A stretch of DNA of 51,996 bases from Desulforapulum autotrophicum (GCA_020723285.1 DYJE01000034.1:1-51996), one strand, 5' to 3'. Counted from the stretch's first letter, positions 1 through 8,509 are shown. Notes: generated by a model from the sequence alone, not told the origin. Made by a program: numbers and translations.

Positions 1-52
1 TTTTTATTAATTAATACATGTTGTTATGAAATTCTACTTTTTACGAGTCCAT

Positions 53-83
53 CGACGTTGGACGTTCGATGTTCGATGTTCAC
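53..83. repeat. AACATCG-type interspersed repeat, copy 1
   Basis: A short array of imperfect 7-bp units (GTTCGAT / GTTGGAC on the plus strand, AACATCG on the other). The same family recurs at 32230-32282, 32362-32402 and 37067-37099. In translation it gives peptides such as NIEHRTSN, so short open frames here are artefacts. The rest of positions 1-222 holds nothing I can support as a gene. Confidence 0.75.
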
Positions 84-222
84 AACCGCTGGCACAGAGA
101 AAACGTATCTTTCATTGCCGATGTTCGCATAGCCATCATTGAATATATGAAATTTATCGTGATGATGCATCGAACGATCATAACCATTTGATACTGGGCA
201 TTCAATCATCCGTCCAATGCAG

Positions 223-627
223 TCAGATATCCAGCACAGGCAAAAACCGCTTGATCAGATCCCGTTCGCTGTTCAGCAGCTTCCGCCACTGGATGGAGTA
301 TATGATTTCGTTGCCGTCGTGATAGCGGGGTGTCATGTGGGCGGCCATGATGCGGTGGGGGAGAAGGGGGTCGTATTCGGCCCAGAGGGTTCGACGCATG
401 TCGAAGCCGAAGTGCCGGTAGATCTGGCGGCCCAGGGTCTCCGCGCAGATTTTCCGTTTAGGCCCTTCGGTCATGTCGGAGGCCACCACGATTTTCGGCT
501 TGAGAAAGGTGACGCCGGGGTGGCTCAGGGAAAGGTCGATGATTCGCAAATGACAGGAGATCAGCCAGAGGACGTTTTCTCCCTGGTCCGGTCCTTCCCA
601 GGTGAATATGTTGTCGTAGATCAGCAT
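223..627 (-). CDS. hypothetical protein, last gene of the guaA-linked minus-strand group
   Basis: A 134-residue protein that I do not recognise. It has no signal peptide, no membrane segment and no motif I can assign. Its composition is that of a folded cytoplasmic protein, with mixed charge and several aromatic residues. Its ATG lies 9 bases after the stop of the coiled-coil gene upstream, in the same direction, so the two are probably co-transcribed. A longer plus-strand open frame overlaps it (217-783), but that frame also runs antisense through the neighbouring coiled-coil gene and reads as a shadow. Gene confidence is moderate and function is unknown. Confidence 0.6.
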   Translation of the reverse strand: MLIYDNIFTWEGPDQGENVLWLISCHLRIIDLSLSHPGVTFLKPKIVVASDMTEGPKRKICAETLGRQIYRHFGFDMRRTLWAEYDPLLPHRIMAAHMTPRYHDGNEIIYSIQWRKLLNSERDLIKRFLPVLDI

Positions 628-636
628 GACGGCACG

Positions 637-1380
637 CTATTTGGGACTGTCGGTTTTCAGGGCCTGGATTTTTTTGTCGATCCGGCTGGAAAGCTCCTGG
701 ATCTCAAGCTGATAGAACACTTTCTGCTTTTTCAGCTCCGTGGCCAGATCACCCTTGTCGATGTTATCAGCCTTGAGCTTTGAGATTTCCTGTTTGAGGG
801 AATCGAGGGATGTTTTAAAGGATGCCTGGTCAAGGGATTTTTTCTGCATGTCCGCGAGCATGCCGGATATTTTGGCGTTCTGACTTGAAACACCTGTGAG
901 GTCTTTCCGAAGGGCCAGGGTCTCGGTTTTGAGGCTCCGGATGTCGGCGGCAAGGGCGCTGCTGCCGGTTTTAAGCGTTTCAAGCTGCCCCAGGGTTTTT
1001 TCGTTTCTGTCCACGCGGGCGTTCACGGCGGCCAGGGTTTTATCCATGGCGGCCAGACGTTCCGTCAGTTTTACGTCCATGCTTTTCTGAAAATCGGCGT
1101 TTTCAGTGTCCAGGGCTTCCAGTTTCTGTGTCAGCTGCTCTTCGAACTTGCTCATTTCAAGGGAGCCGGAACTTTCGATCCGGCTCATCTTGTCACGCAT
1201 GTCCATGTATAGAAACGCCATGAAAATTCCGATGGCCACAGGGACGAGAACCGAGATCAGCGTCACTTTCAGGCTGAGTTTTTCGATGCGGCGGCTGTGG
1301 GCCTGATCTTCATAGATGGCCCGGCCGGAAAGTGCTTCTTCCGATCCCAGAACGAATTCACCCGTGTGGTCTTTATCCAT
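637..1380 (-). CDS. membrane-anchored coiled-coil protein
   Basis: A 247-residue protein. A cytoplasmic-looking N-terminus of about 37 residues precedes one hydrophobic segment (about residues 38-60, rich in V, I, L, F). The remainder is rich in K, E, L, A, Q and S with heptad-like spacing, as expected of a long coiled coil on the far side of the membrane. It has no enzymatic motif. It starts 3 bases after the guaA stop and is followed at 9 bases by the 223-627 gene, so the three probably form one operon. Proteins of this shape often act as scaffolds or tethers, but nothing here shows what it binds. Confidence 0.75.
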   Translation of the reverse strand: MDKDHTGEFVLGSEEALSGRAIYEDQAHSRRIEKLSLKVTLISVLVPVAIGIFMAFLYMDMRDKMSRIESSGSLEMSKFEEQLTQKLEALDTENADFQKSMDVKLTERLAAMDKTLAAVNARVDRNEKTLGQLETLKTGSSALAADIRSLKTETLALRKDLTGVSSQNAKISGMLADMQKKSLDQASFKTSLDSLKQEISKLKADNIDKGDLATELKKQKVFYQLEIQELSSRIDKKIQALKTDSPK

Positions 1381-1383
1381 GGT

Positions 1384-2916
1384 TTATTCCCATTCGATGG
1401 TTCCAGGCGGTTTGGAGGTGATGTCGTAAGTCACCCGGTTCACGCCTTTCACCTCGTTGATGATCCTGTTTGAAATCCGGCCCAGAACGTCGTAGGGCAG
1501 TCTGGCCCAGTCGGCGGTCATGGCGTCCTTGCTGGTGACGGCCCTTATGACCACGGCGTTTTCGTAGGTCCGCTGGTCGCCCATGACCCCCACACTTTTT
1601 ACCGGAAGAAGCACGGCGAAAGACTGCCAGACTTTTTTGTAGTATCCGGCTTTTCTCACTTCATCCAAAAGAATGGCGTCGGCTTCCCGAAGGACATTCA
1701 GGCGTTCACGGGTGATTTCACCCATGATGCGGATGCCAAGGCCCGGCCCGGGGAACGGCTGACGCCAGACCAGCTCGTCGGGCAGGCCCAGTTCGGTTCC
1801 AAGTTCCCGGACCTCGTCCTTGAACAGGAATTTCAAGGGTTCGATGAGTTTCAGTTTCATGTTTTCAGGCAGACCGCCCACGTTGTGGTGGGATTTGATC
1901 ACGTCTGAAGGCCCGCCGAAAACGGACTGGCTTTCGATGATGTCCGGGTACAGGGTGCCCTGACCCAGGAATTCGGCGTCGTCGATTTTGGCCGCTTCCC
2001 GGTCGAACACTTCGATGAACACTTTACCGATGGTTTTCCGTTTGACTTCGGGATCGGTGACGCCGGTAAGGGGCGTGAGGAAATCATCGCTGGCGTCGAT
2101 GAACCGGATGTCCATGTCCAGATGACGGGTCAGGGAGTCCTTCAGGCTGTCGCTTTCGTTTTTACGCATCAGGCCGTTGTCCACATAGATGCAGGTGAGA
2201 TGACGGCCGATGGCCTTGTGGATCAGAACCGCCGCAACAGAGGAATCCACGCCGCCTGAAAGGCCCAGGATCACTTTTTTGTCTCCCACGGTCTCACGGA
2301 TCTCTTCGATGGCGTTCTGGGCAAAGGATTTCATGGTCCAGGTTTTTTTGCAGCCGCAGATGTCAAAGATAAAGGCACTTAAAATTTCGCGGCCTTTTTC
2401 CGTGTGCTCCACTTCAGGGTGAAACTGGAGGCCGTAAAGCCTCTTGGCCCGGTTGGCAGCGGCGGCGTAAGGGGTGTTGTCCGTTCCGGCGGTGCCCGAG
2501 AAACCGTCGGGCAGACGGGTGATGGAATCCCCGTGGCTCATCCAGCACACGGTTTTTGCTCCCACATCTTTGAAAAGATCGCCGTGGTCGGAAACCATGA
2601 GCTCGGCGAAGCCGTATTCCCGTTTGTCCGACCGGGCCACGGTGCCGCCAAGAACGCTGACCATGACCTGAAGCCCGTAGCAGATGCCTAAGACGGGAAT
2701 GCCCAGTTCGAACACCCAGGGTTCGACTTTGGGGCTGTTTTCGTCGTAAATGCTGGAGGGACCGCCGGACAGAATGATGCCTTCGGGTTTGATGGTGTTC
2801 ACGGTGTCTTTGGTGAGCATGGACGGCGGTATGATCTGGCAGTATACCTCGTGTTCTCTGACACGCCGTGCGATGAGTTGGTTGAACTGGGAGCCGAAAT
2901 CTATGATCAGTATCAT
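1384..2916 (-). CDS. guaA: GMP synthase (glutamine-hydrolysing)
   Basis: This enzyme converts XMP, ATP and glutamine to GMP in the last step of guanine nucleotide synthesis, in the cytoplasm. It has 510 residues, the usual length for a fused GMP synthase. The N-terminal class I glutamine amidotransferase begins MILIIDFGSQ, has the nucleophile elbow GICYG and the His/Glu motif LQFHPEVEHTE. The ATP pyrophosphatase domain carries the P-loop LGLSGGVDSS. The C-terminal dimerisation domain ends in the family signature PPGTIEWE. It leads a three-gene minus-strand group with the coiled-coil and hypothetical genes. A sigma-70-like promoter lies 41-69 bases upstream of the start. Confidence 0.98.
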   Translation of the reverse strand: MILIIDFGSQFNQLIARRVREHEVYCQIIPPSMLTKDTVNTIKPEGIILSGGPSSIYDENSPKVEPWVFELGIPVLGICYGLQVMVSVLGGTVARSDKREYGFAELMVSDHGDLFKDVGAKTVCWMSHGDSITRLPDGFSGTAGTDNTPYAAAANRAKRLYGLQFHPEVEHTEKGREILSAFIFDICGCKKTWTMKSFAQNAIEEIRETVGDKKVILGLSGGVDSSVAAVLIHKAIGRHLTCIYVDNGLMRKNESDSLKDSLTRHLDMDIRFIDASDDFLTPLTGVTDPEVKRKTIGKVFIEVFDREAAKIDDAEFLGQGTLYPDIIESQSVFGGPSDVIKSHHNVGGLPENMKLKLIEPLKFLFKDEVRELGTELGLPDELVWRQPFPGPGLGIRIMGEITRERLNVLREADAILLDEVRKAGYYKKVWQSFAVLLPVKSVGVMGDQRTYENAVVIRAVTSKDAMTADWARLPYDVLGRISNRIINEVKGVNRVTYDITSKPPGTIEWE

Positions 2917-2956
2917 GAAAATCCTCTATGGGGTTACCGTTTGCAAAAACACGATG

Positions 2957-2985
2957 AATATGGTAAAAACGGCGGAAAATGTCAA
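2957..2985 (-). promoter_or_regulatory. sigma-70-type promoter of guaA
   Basis: On the minus strand TTGACA (2980-2985), a 17-base spacer and CATATT (2957-2962) match the -35/-10 consensus at optimal spacing upstream of guaA. This is a prediction from sequence only. I saw no purine-riboswitch-like structure in the short leader. Confidence 0.6.
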
Positions 2986-3067
2986 CTGATTTTAGAATGA
3001 TTCCGGTTCTTTTGACCGCTTTAACCCGTGTGTTTCAAAGGATCCGGCAAAGGTTCAGGGTGAAACC

Positions 3068-3832
3068 ATGGGGCGGATTTTCGTCCAGATTTATGAAATT
3101 CAGACGCCATCCGAGGCCGAGGCTGTGATGGCCCTTGGCGTGGACCGGATCGGTTCGGTTCTTGTTTCAAGGGATAACTGGAAAATCGGGGACGTCAGGG
3201 ACACGGTGCGCTGCGTCAGGGCGAACGGTGCGGTGAGCAGCCTGATTCCGCTGTTTTCCGATGAGGAATCCGTGGTAAGGGTCATCGACTGGTACGAGCC
3301 TTCGGTCATCCATTTCTGCGAATCCCTTTCAGGGCCGGAAGGGGTGACGGATATCGTTCCAGGCCTTCTGGAACTTCAGAGAAAGGTGCGGCAGCGCTTT
3401 CCCGAGGTTCTGATTCAGCGGTCCATTCCCATCGGGGAAACAGGTCACGGGCAGCGGGTCCCCACCCTGGAACTGGCCCGTCTGTTCGAGCCGGTCAGCG
3501 ATCAGTTCCTGACAGACACGGTGATTTTCAACGGCAAGGGTGACGAAAGGGATCAGCCGGTCGCGGGGTTTGTGGGCATCACCGGCGTCACCTGTGACTG
3601 GGACGTGGCAAGAAAATTGGTTGAAGTGAGCAGCCTTCCCGTGATACTTGCAGGGGGGCTTTCACCGGACAATGTCTACGAGGCTGCCGTGAATACAAGA
3701 CCCTGGGCCGTTGACAGCTGCACCCGGACCAATGCGGCGGATGCTGACGGCAGGCCCATCCGGTTCAGGAAAGATTTGGAGAAAGTCAGGCGGTTCGTTC
3801 ACGAGACACGACGTGCGGAAATGACAATATAA
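3068..3832 (+). CDS. phosphoribosylanthranilate isomerase-like TIM-barrel protein
   Basis: A 254-residue protein that resembles TrpF along its length. The first strand VQIYEIQTP corresponds to VKICGIT in true TrpF. An FLTDT segment (Asp150) sits where the general acid is expected, and the end of the barrel has VILAGGLSPDNV followed by AVDSC at the phosphate-binding loop. The catalytic cysteine of the first strand is replaced by Tyr9, and the normal VSSGVE loop is altered. Tryptophan genes are absent from the neighbourhood. It lies 32 bases upstream of the elongation factor P gene, in the same direction. The fold assignment is fairly secure; TrpF activity is doubtful and the true substrate is unknown. 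Confidence 0.8.
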   Translation: MGRIFVQIYEIQTPSEAEAVMALGVDRIGSVLVSRDNWKIGDVRDTVRCVRANGAVSSLIPLFSDEESVVRVIDWYEPSVIHFCESLSGPEGVTDIVPGLLELQRKVRQRFPEVLIQRSIPIGETGHGQRVPTLELARLFEPVSDQFLTDTVIFNGKGDERDQPVAGFVGITGVTCDWDVARKLVEVSSLPVILAGGLSPDNVYEAAVNTRPWAVDSCTRTNAADADGRPIRFRKDLEKVRRFVHETRRAEMTI

Positions 3833-3864
3833 GGACACATTAAAACCATAAAGGAAAGACAAGC

Positions 3865-4428
3865 ATGTTTGAAGCGGGAGAATTTAAAAAAGGGATCAAG
3901 GTTGAAATCGACGGAGCGCCGTACATGATCGTTCAGTTCGAGTTCGTCAAACCCGGAAAGGGTCAGGCCCTTTACAAATGTAAACTCAAAAACATGATCA
4001 CCGGGACCCAGTTCGAACGGACCTACAGATCCGGTGACAAACTGAAAAAGGCCAGCCTCGACGAACGCGAGATGGAATACCTGTATTACGACGGAAGCAA
4101 CTACTGTTTCATGAACAACGCCTCTTACGAGCAGGAATTTCTCACCAAAGAGCAGATCGGTGAAAACGTGGACCTGCTCAAGGAAAACACCGTCTGTTCC
4201 GTTCTGTATTTCGGAACCATGCCCATCGGCGTCACGCTTCCCAACTTCGTCATTCTGAGGGTTATCAAAGCCGATCCCTGGGCCAAAGGCGACACCGCCA
4301 CCAACAACATGAAACCTGTGGTGGTTGAAACAGGGTTCGAGGTTTTCGTGCCTCCGTTCATCGAAGAAGGCGAACTGCTCAAGATCGACACCCGGACCCG
4401 GGCTTACTCCGAACGGGTCAAAGGCTGA
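3865..4428 (+). CDS. efp: translation elongation factor P
   Basis: EF-P binds between the ribosomal P and E sites and relieves stalling at polyproline stretches. At 187 residues it has the family length, with a KOW-like N-terminal domain followed by two OB domains. The modification-site loop reads VKPGKGQA, with Lys32 at the tip corresponding to Lys34 in E. coli. The C-terminal part has the expected ETGFEVFVPPFIEEGE segment. A ribosome site AAGGAAAG lies 6 bases before the ATG. A terminator follows at 4460-4490. No EF-P-modifying enzyme (EpmA, EpmB, EarP) is seen in the window. Confidence 0.97.
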   Translation: MFEAGEFKKGIKVEIDGAPYMIVQFEFVKPGKGQALYKCKLKNMITGTQFERTYRSGDKLKKASLDEREMEYLYYDGSNYCFMNNASYEQEFLTKEQIGENVDLLKENTVCSVLYFGTMPIGVTLPNFVILRVIKADPWAKGDTATNNMKPVVVETGFEVFVPPFIEEGELLKIDTRTRAYSERVKG

Positions 4429-4459
4429 TCCATCATAAGTCACTCATCATCGACGGAAT

Positions 4460-4490
4460 AAAAAAGCCCCTTTCACGGGGCTTTTTTTTC
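4460..4490. terminator. rho-independent terminator after efp (possibly bidirectional)
   Basis: AAAAAAGCCCC, a TTTCAC loop and GGGGCTTTTTTTT form a strong stem with a U-run on the plus strand. The matching A-run on the other side lets it also serve the minus-strand gene at 4524-4718. Confidence 0.9.
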
Positions 4491-4523
4491 GGATGTGTTC
4501 AAGGCTGTCTGGAGGTTTGGACG

Positions 4524-4718
4524 TCACATGCACTTCAACGAACCAAAGCCGGAGTTTTTCCAGTTGAGGATGGGCAGGGTTTTTTTGATGATTCGTTTGA
4601 TTCCGTTGCCGGAAATGCCTTTGGCCAGCCCGGAATGGGCCGGATTCTGAGCGTCTTCTTTGGACATTCCGGATACGCCTGCCGCTTTCTGCTCGTTCAT
4701 TCTGCTGTTTTCAATCAT
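4524..4718 (-). CDS. small hypothetical protein
   Basis: A 64-residue protein that I do not recognise. It is rich in Gly, Ser, Lys and Asn, with a basic C-terminal half (GIKRIIKKTLPIL) and no clear membrane segment. Two observations support it as a gene: a strong ribosome site GGAGG, 6 bases before the ATG on the minus strand, and the bidirectional terminator just beyond its stop. It stands alone, convergent with efp. Function unknown. Confidence 0.6.
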   Translation of the reverse strand: MIENSRMNEQKAAGVSGMSKEDAQNPAHSGLAKGISGNGIKRIIKKTLPILNWKNSGFGSLKCM

Positions 4719-4739
4719 GAAACGCCTCCATCATTTTAA

Positions 4740-5080
4740 AATTACAGATGCCCTGACTAAAACACGGTTTCCCATGACCCGTCTGATTTTTTGAGCCATG
4801 TTATTCATGGTATCGGCTGATTCCCTGGCGAAGGTTAGAAAAAAAATCGATTTGATATTTCATAAAAAGTAGAATATAAATAATAACAACTTATTCTAAG
4901 CGTTTCCATTGCCCAAGACCGACGACGACCAACTCACAGAAACACGATAAAACACAAAGTCAAGGCTTCATAACCGTTAAATTCTATACTCCCGATCTGT
5001 TCAGGCTGCCGAAGTTGTTTTTTTAAAATGGTGTTCGGGCGAATTTATTTATTATAAACAACCAATATTCTGATATTATT
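4740..5080. other. 341-base intergenic region upstream of the ParA gene
   Basis: AT-rich and without a credible gene. It holds a small dyad CCATG-TTATT-CATGG (4796-4810). At 4863-4890 it has a stretch resembling, in inverted orientation, positions 20-43 at the window start (TAAAAAGTAGAAT ... ATAACAAC). It presumably contains the promoter of the ParA pair, but I cannot place -35/-10 boxes with confidence. Confidence 0.4.
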
Positions 5081-5713
5081 ATGAAAATTATTACACTGGC
5101 AAACCAAAAAGGCGGATGTGGAAAAAGCACGATAGTGCTCAATCTGGCGATTCAACTGGGATTGAAACATCAAAAAGTCCTGATCTTTGATACAGACCCT
5201 CAGGGAAGCTGTATTGAAACGCTGAAGAGACGGACGGATCAGCTGGTTGAGATTGTACCGATTTTTTCCGATATTCATCGCGAAGTTCAGAAATACGAAG
5301 AAACGGTGGATTACATCATTATCGATACGCCGCCACATGATGGAGAAACCATGGCGTCCGCGGTCATATGCTCGGACCTTGTGATCATTCCGGTCCAGGA
5401 TTCTCCTCTGGATGTCCGCAGCACCAAAACCACAGTGGATCTGGTCAATGAGGCAAGGCAGGTGAACCCGAATATCAAGGCCTGTTTTCTGTTGAGCAGA
5501 ATTCAGCCCAAAACGGTTCTTGCGCGTGAACTGAAGGAACTTCTTCGCCAGACTTATGGTTTCGATATTTTGAAGGCAGAGTTAGCCAATCGTGTCGCCT
5601 ATAAATATGCCATGATATACGGTCAGGGCGTCAGCGAATTCGACAGACGGGATGCATCGGCAAGTGAAGTCGATTCATTATCCGTCGAGATAATGGACCT
5701 ATTGAATCATTAA
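5081..5713 (+). CDS. ParA/MinD-family ATPase (orphan type)
   Basis: A 210-residue P-loop ATPase of the ParA/McdA class. These proteins use ATP-dependent, non-specific DNA or membrane binding to position DNA or protein cargo. The deviant Walker A motif KGGCGKST is at about residues 10-17, the Walker A' segment is FDTDPQGS, and Walker B is IIIDTPP. It is the short ParA form without an N-terminal DNA-binding domain. The start codon lacks a recognisable Shine-Dalgarno sequence in an AT-rich leader. The next gene, 29 bases downstream, encodes a coiled-coil protein instead of a classical ParB, so this looks like a two-gene positioning pair. Cargo unknown. Confidence 0.9.
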   Translation: MKIITLANQKGGCGKSTIVLNLAIQLGLKHQKVLIFDTDPQGSCIETLKRRTDQLVEIVPIFSDIHREVQKYEETVDYIIIDTPPHDGETMASAVICSDLVIIPVQDSPLDVRSTKTTVDLVNEARQVNPNIKACFLLSRIQPKTVLARELKELLRQTYGFDILKAELANRVAYKYAMIYGQGVSEFDRRDASASEVDSLSVEIMDLLNH

Positions 5714-5742
5714 CCTCTTTATCGATTGGGCAGAATAAGGAT

Positions 5743-6504
5743 ATGAAAACGAAAAAACCGTCTCTTTTGGATATGGAATGTTTTGTTCAGGCCAGGACCC
5801 GAAGTTCGCAGCTTATCAAAGACGAATCTGGCATACCTGATCCGTCCGTGGAGAAGTTTCAAACGACAGAACAGGCAGCTGCCGAACCGGAGGTTCAGAT
5901 TCCCGTGAATGAGCGGATGGCCGAGGACATTCGGGCCATTCAGCCCGTACCGGAAAAAAATGATGAGCCAACGGATGAGTCTGTGCAAGGGGCCGGGCCA
6001 GAGGCCAGCGATCCGTCTGAAACGTCGGATGCCAATGTTCTTCAGGTCATCAAAATGATGTTGTCCGATTATGCGCCGAATAAAGAATACATGAAAGAGG
6101 TTCTCGGTCTTGTCTCTGAACAAAAAGCGGAAATACTGTATCTGAAAAATGAAATGAACAGGCTGAAATCCAAAGTCGAGGCGTTTAACATCATCGCGGA
6201 TCAAAAGATCGAGATTAAATATCTGCGGGATAAAATCAACATGCTTCAAACCCTGTTCGACCAGTTCGCGGGGAAAAAGCAAGAACGGCCGGCCCCCAGG
6301 GTCCATGAACCCGTGGATGAACATTACAAAACATTGATTTTTAAAAATATCGTCAAGATGAAAGATGAAAACGGATTTTCCTCCCTGGATGTGGCCAAGT
6401 TATTCAAACGCGAAGGATTCGCCATTTTTTCGCCCTATGCGACATGGGATGAAGACACGGTGACGCATATGTACAAATTGGCCAAGACAATGAAGCTGTC
6501 ATAG
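5743..6504 (+). CDS. coiled-coil partner protein of the ParA-type ATPase
   Basis: A 253-residue protein with three regions. The N-terminus starts with a basic stretch (MKTKK) followed by about 90 residues of low-complexity, acidic, Pro/Glu-rich sequence that looks disordered. Residues about 105-185 form a K/E/L/I-rich coiled coil. The last 45 residues (SLDVAKLFKREG ... TWDEDTVTHMYKLA) resemble the winged-helix segment at the end of recombinase-type proteins, so DNA binding is possible. Proteins that stimulate ParA ATPases commonly carry a basic N-terminal tail, which fits a ParB/McdB-like role here. That role is inferred from position and shape, not from homology I recognise. Confidence 0.75.
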   Translation: MKTKKPSLLDMECFVQARTRSSQLIKDESGIPDPSVEKFQTTEQAAAEPEVQIPVNERMAEDIRAIQPVPEKNDEPTDESVQGAGPEASDPSETSDANVLQVIKMMLSDYAPNKEYMKEVLGLVSEQKAEILYLKNEMNRLKSKVEAFNIIADQKIEIKYLRDKINMLQTLFDQFAGKKQERPAPRVHEPVDEHYKTLIFKNIVKMKDENGFSSLDVAKLFKREGFAIFSPYATWDEDTVTHMYKLAKTMKLS

Positions 6505-6787
6505 AAGGGAGTGGTTTACCCCTGCTCCCCGAAGGGCAGGGGAGCTGTCCTCTTGACGGTTGAAACAGTTGAGGCTGTTCATTTACCCTTTCTTTCCGTT
6601 CGTGATACGAAAACCCGCGACCCGAACGTCCCAAAAAACCATTCCCCGGCGATTTTGACCATCATATTGAAATGGTTCCAAAGAATAAAATTCCATAACA
6701 ATAAAATGACTTTGATTTTTTTCGTGATCGTCAATGCATTGCCTGATAAAAAGCTGAAGGACGACAACAGGGGGAAATGTATCTGAC
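6505..6787. other. intergenic region with alternative hairpins
   Basis: No supported gene. Two mutually exclusive 7-bp stems overlap: CCCCTGC (6519-6525) with GCAGGGG (6536-6542), and GCTCCCC (6524-6530) with GGGGAGC (6539-6545). Neither is followed by a T-run. They sit just after the ParA-partner stop and may be a weak terminator or processing site. Confidence 0.4.
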
Positions 6788-8509
6788 ATGAAACAGGATC
6801 ATCACATCACAAGACCGACCATCCTGGTGGTCGATGACCATCCGGAGCAGTTGAGCGCCTTATTCACGGAGCTCCAGCTCAATGGGTACAGTCTGCTTAT
6901 TGCTCAGAACGGAGCAGAGGCGTTTAGAATTCTGGGAAAAATTCAACCGGATATGATCGTGCTGGATGTCCGTCTTCCGGATATGGACGGGTTTGAAATC
7001 TGCCGGCAGCTGAAACAGAGCGGCAACGGGTGTGAGATCCCTGTGCTGTTCACCACGGGGATCACCGAACTGGAAGGCAAGCTTCAGGGATTTCAGGCCG
7101 GTTGTGCGGACTATATCACCAAACCTTTCCAGCTGGATGAAGTGCTTGCAAGGATCAGGACCCATCTGACCATCCGAAAGTTGCAGCAGGCCCTGCACGT
7201 CGAGAAAGAGCGGTTCAAGGGTTTGTCCGAAGTGACGTTTGAAGGTATTCTGCTCCACGATCAGGGCCGCATTATGGAGGTCAACAAGAGGCTGGAGCGC
7301 ATGTTCGGATTCACCCGTGAAGCCCTGCTGCTGCTCGACGTTCACGAGCTTCTCTGTCCGGAATTCCGGAAGATGACAGAAGACATGATGGCCGGGGAAA
7401 CGGAAGGTGCCCATGAAGTTCAGGGACGCCGCAAGGACGGAACGCTGATTCCCCTGGAAATTCAAAGCCGAGCTGTCCATTACCAGGAACGGGAACTCCG
7501 TGTGCTGGCCCTGCGAGATATTTCCTGGCGGAAAAACCTGGAACAGGAGGCACTCCAGTTATCAACGGAAAATGTGGTTCTGAAAGCTTCTTTGAGTGAC
7601 CGGGATCATCTCGGTGAACTGATCGGCCGGGGGGCGGCCATGCAGAAGGCGTATGAACGCCTGTTAAAGGCCGCAGTATCGGATGCGCCGGTGATTCTGT
7701 CCGGTGAAACAGGCGTGGGCAAAGAGCTGGCCGCCCGGACCATCTGGCAGTTGAGCGAAAAATATACCCGGACCTTCATTTCCGTCAACTGTGCGGCCAT
7801 CCAGGAACCCCTCTTTGAGTCCCAGTTTTTCGGCTATCGAAAAGGCGCTTTCACTGGGGCGACCCAGGACGAGCCGGGATATTTTGACCAGTCTATGGGC
7901 GGTGTGCTGTTTCTCGATGAAATCAGCGAATTGACGCTCACCCTGCAGGCCAAGCTCCTGAGAGTGTTGAATAACGGGGAATACACACCGGTGGGCGATA
8001 CCCGGCCCCGCATCGCCGATGTGCGTATCATCGCGGCCACCAACAGGTCTCTTCGGGACATGGTCGCTTCAGGCCGGTTTCGTGAGGACTTGTTCCATCG
8101 CCTGCATGTCATCTCGATTCACATGCCCCCTTTGCGTCAGCACAAGGAGGATCTTCCCCTTCTGATCGACCATTTTTTCCGACCCTTGATTCCCGACGGC
8201 GATACCCGGATCGCTTTGCCTGATGAGATTCTGGAACGATTCAGAGAATACGAGTGGCCCGGCAATGTGCGTGAACTGGCCAACGAAGTCCGGCGCTATG
8301 TCGCCATGGACGAGGTGGAATTGCAGTCGCCCTATACTTCCGGGCATCCCGATGAAGGGTCGTCACTTGCTGAAAAGATGGGGGCGCATGAACGAAAAAT
8401 CATTGAAGATACTTTGAACAGCGCCGGTGGCAACCGTGTCAGGGCGTCGGAACTGCTCCGGGTGCCCCTGGCCACCTTGTACCGTAAAATCCAGAAATAC
8501 GGTTTGTAA
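6788..8509 (+). CDS. sigma-54-dependent response regulator (REC-PAS-AAA+-Fis HTH)
   Basis: A 573-residue transcription activator. The receiver domain (residues 1-125) has the acidic pair VVDDH, phospho-acceptor Asp60 (MIVLD) and the conserved Lys in YITKPF. A PAS domain follows (about 140-245). The AAA+ sigma-54 interaction domain (about 275-510) has Walker A GETGVGKE and the sigma-54-contacting GAFTGAT loop. The C-terminal Fis-type helix-turn-helix ends ATLYRKIQKYGL. A GGGGGA ribosome site precedes the ATG. The kinase gene starts 3 bases after its stop. A sigma-54 promoter with upstream dyads lies just beyond the kinase, in front of the sulfatase operon, which is the obvious target. Confidence 0.95.
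   Translation: MKQDHHITRPTILVVDDHPEQLSALFTELQLNGYSLLIAQNGAEAFRILGKIQPDMIVLDVRLPDMDGFEICRQLKQSGNGCEIPVLFTTGITELEGKLQGFQAGCADYITKPFQLDEVLARIRTHLTIRKLQQALHVEKERFKGLSEVTFEGILLHDQGRIMEVNKRLERMFGFTREALLLLDVHELLCPEFRKMTEDMMAGETEGAHEVQGRRKDGTLIPLEIQSRAVHYQERELRVLALRDISWRKNLEQEALQLSTENVVLKASLSDRDHLGELIGRGAAMQKAYERLLKAAVSDAPVILSGETGVGKELAARTIWQLSEKYTRTFISVNCAAIQEPLFESQFFGYRKGAFTGATQDEPGYFDQSMGGVLFLDEISELTLTLQAKLLRVLNNGEYTPVGDTRPRIADVRIIAATNRSLRDMVASGRFREDLFHRLHVISIHMPPLRQHKEDLPLLIDHFFRPLIPDGDTRIALPDEILERFREYEWPGNVRELANEVRRYVAMDEVELQSPYTSGHPDEGSSLAEKMGAHERKIIEDTLNSAGGNRVRASELLRVPLATLYRKIQKYGL

Noticed and set aside
24-209. 61-residue minus-strand frame
   Set aside because: It is built partly from the AACATCG repeat (NIEHRTSN) and has no ribosome site.
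217-783. 188-residue plus-strand open frame
   Set aside because: It overlaps antisense to the better-supported minus-strand genes at 223-627 and 637-1380, lacks a ribosome site and shows no motif.
20-4890. Inverted similarity between 20-43 and 4863-4890 as ends of a mobile element
   Set aside because: The match is short and gapped, no transposase lies between, and the interval holds guaA and efp.
5081-6504. ParA pair as a plasmid partition locus
   Set aside because: There is no replication gene, no ParB domain and no centromere-like repeat array nearby, and both flanks are chromosomal housekeeping or regulatory genes.
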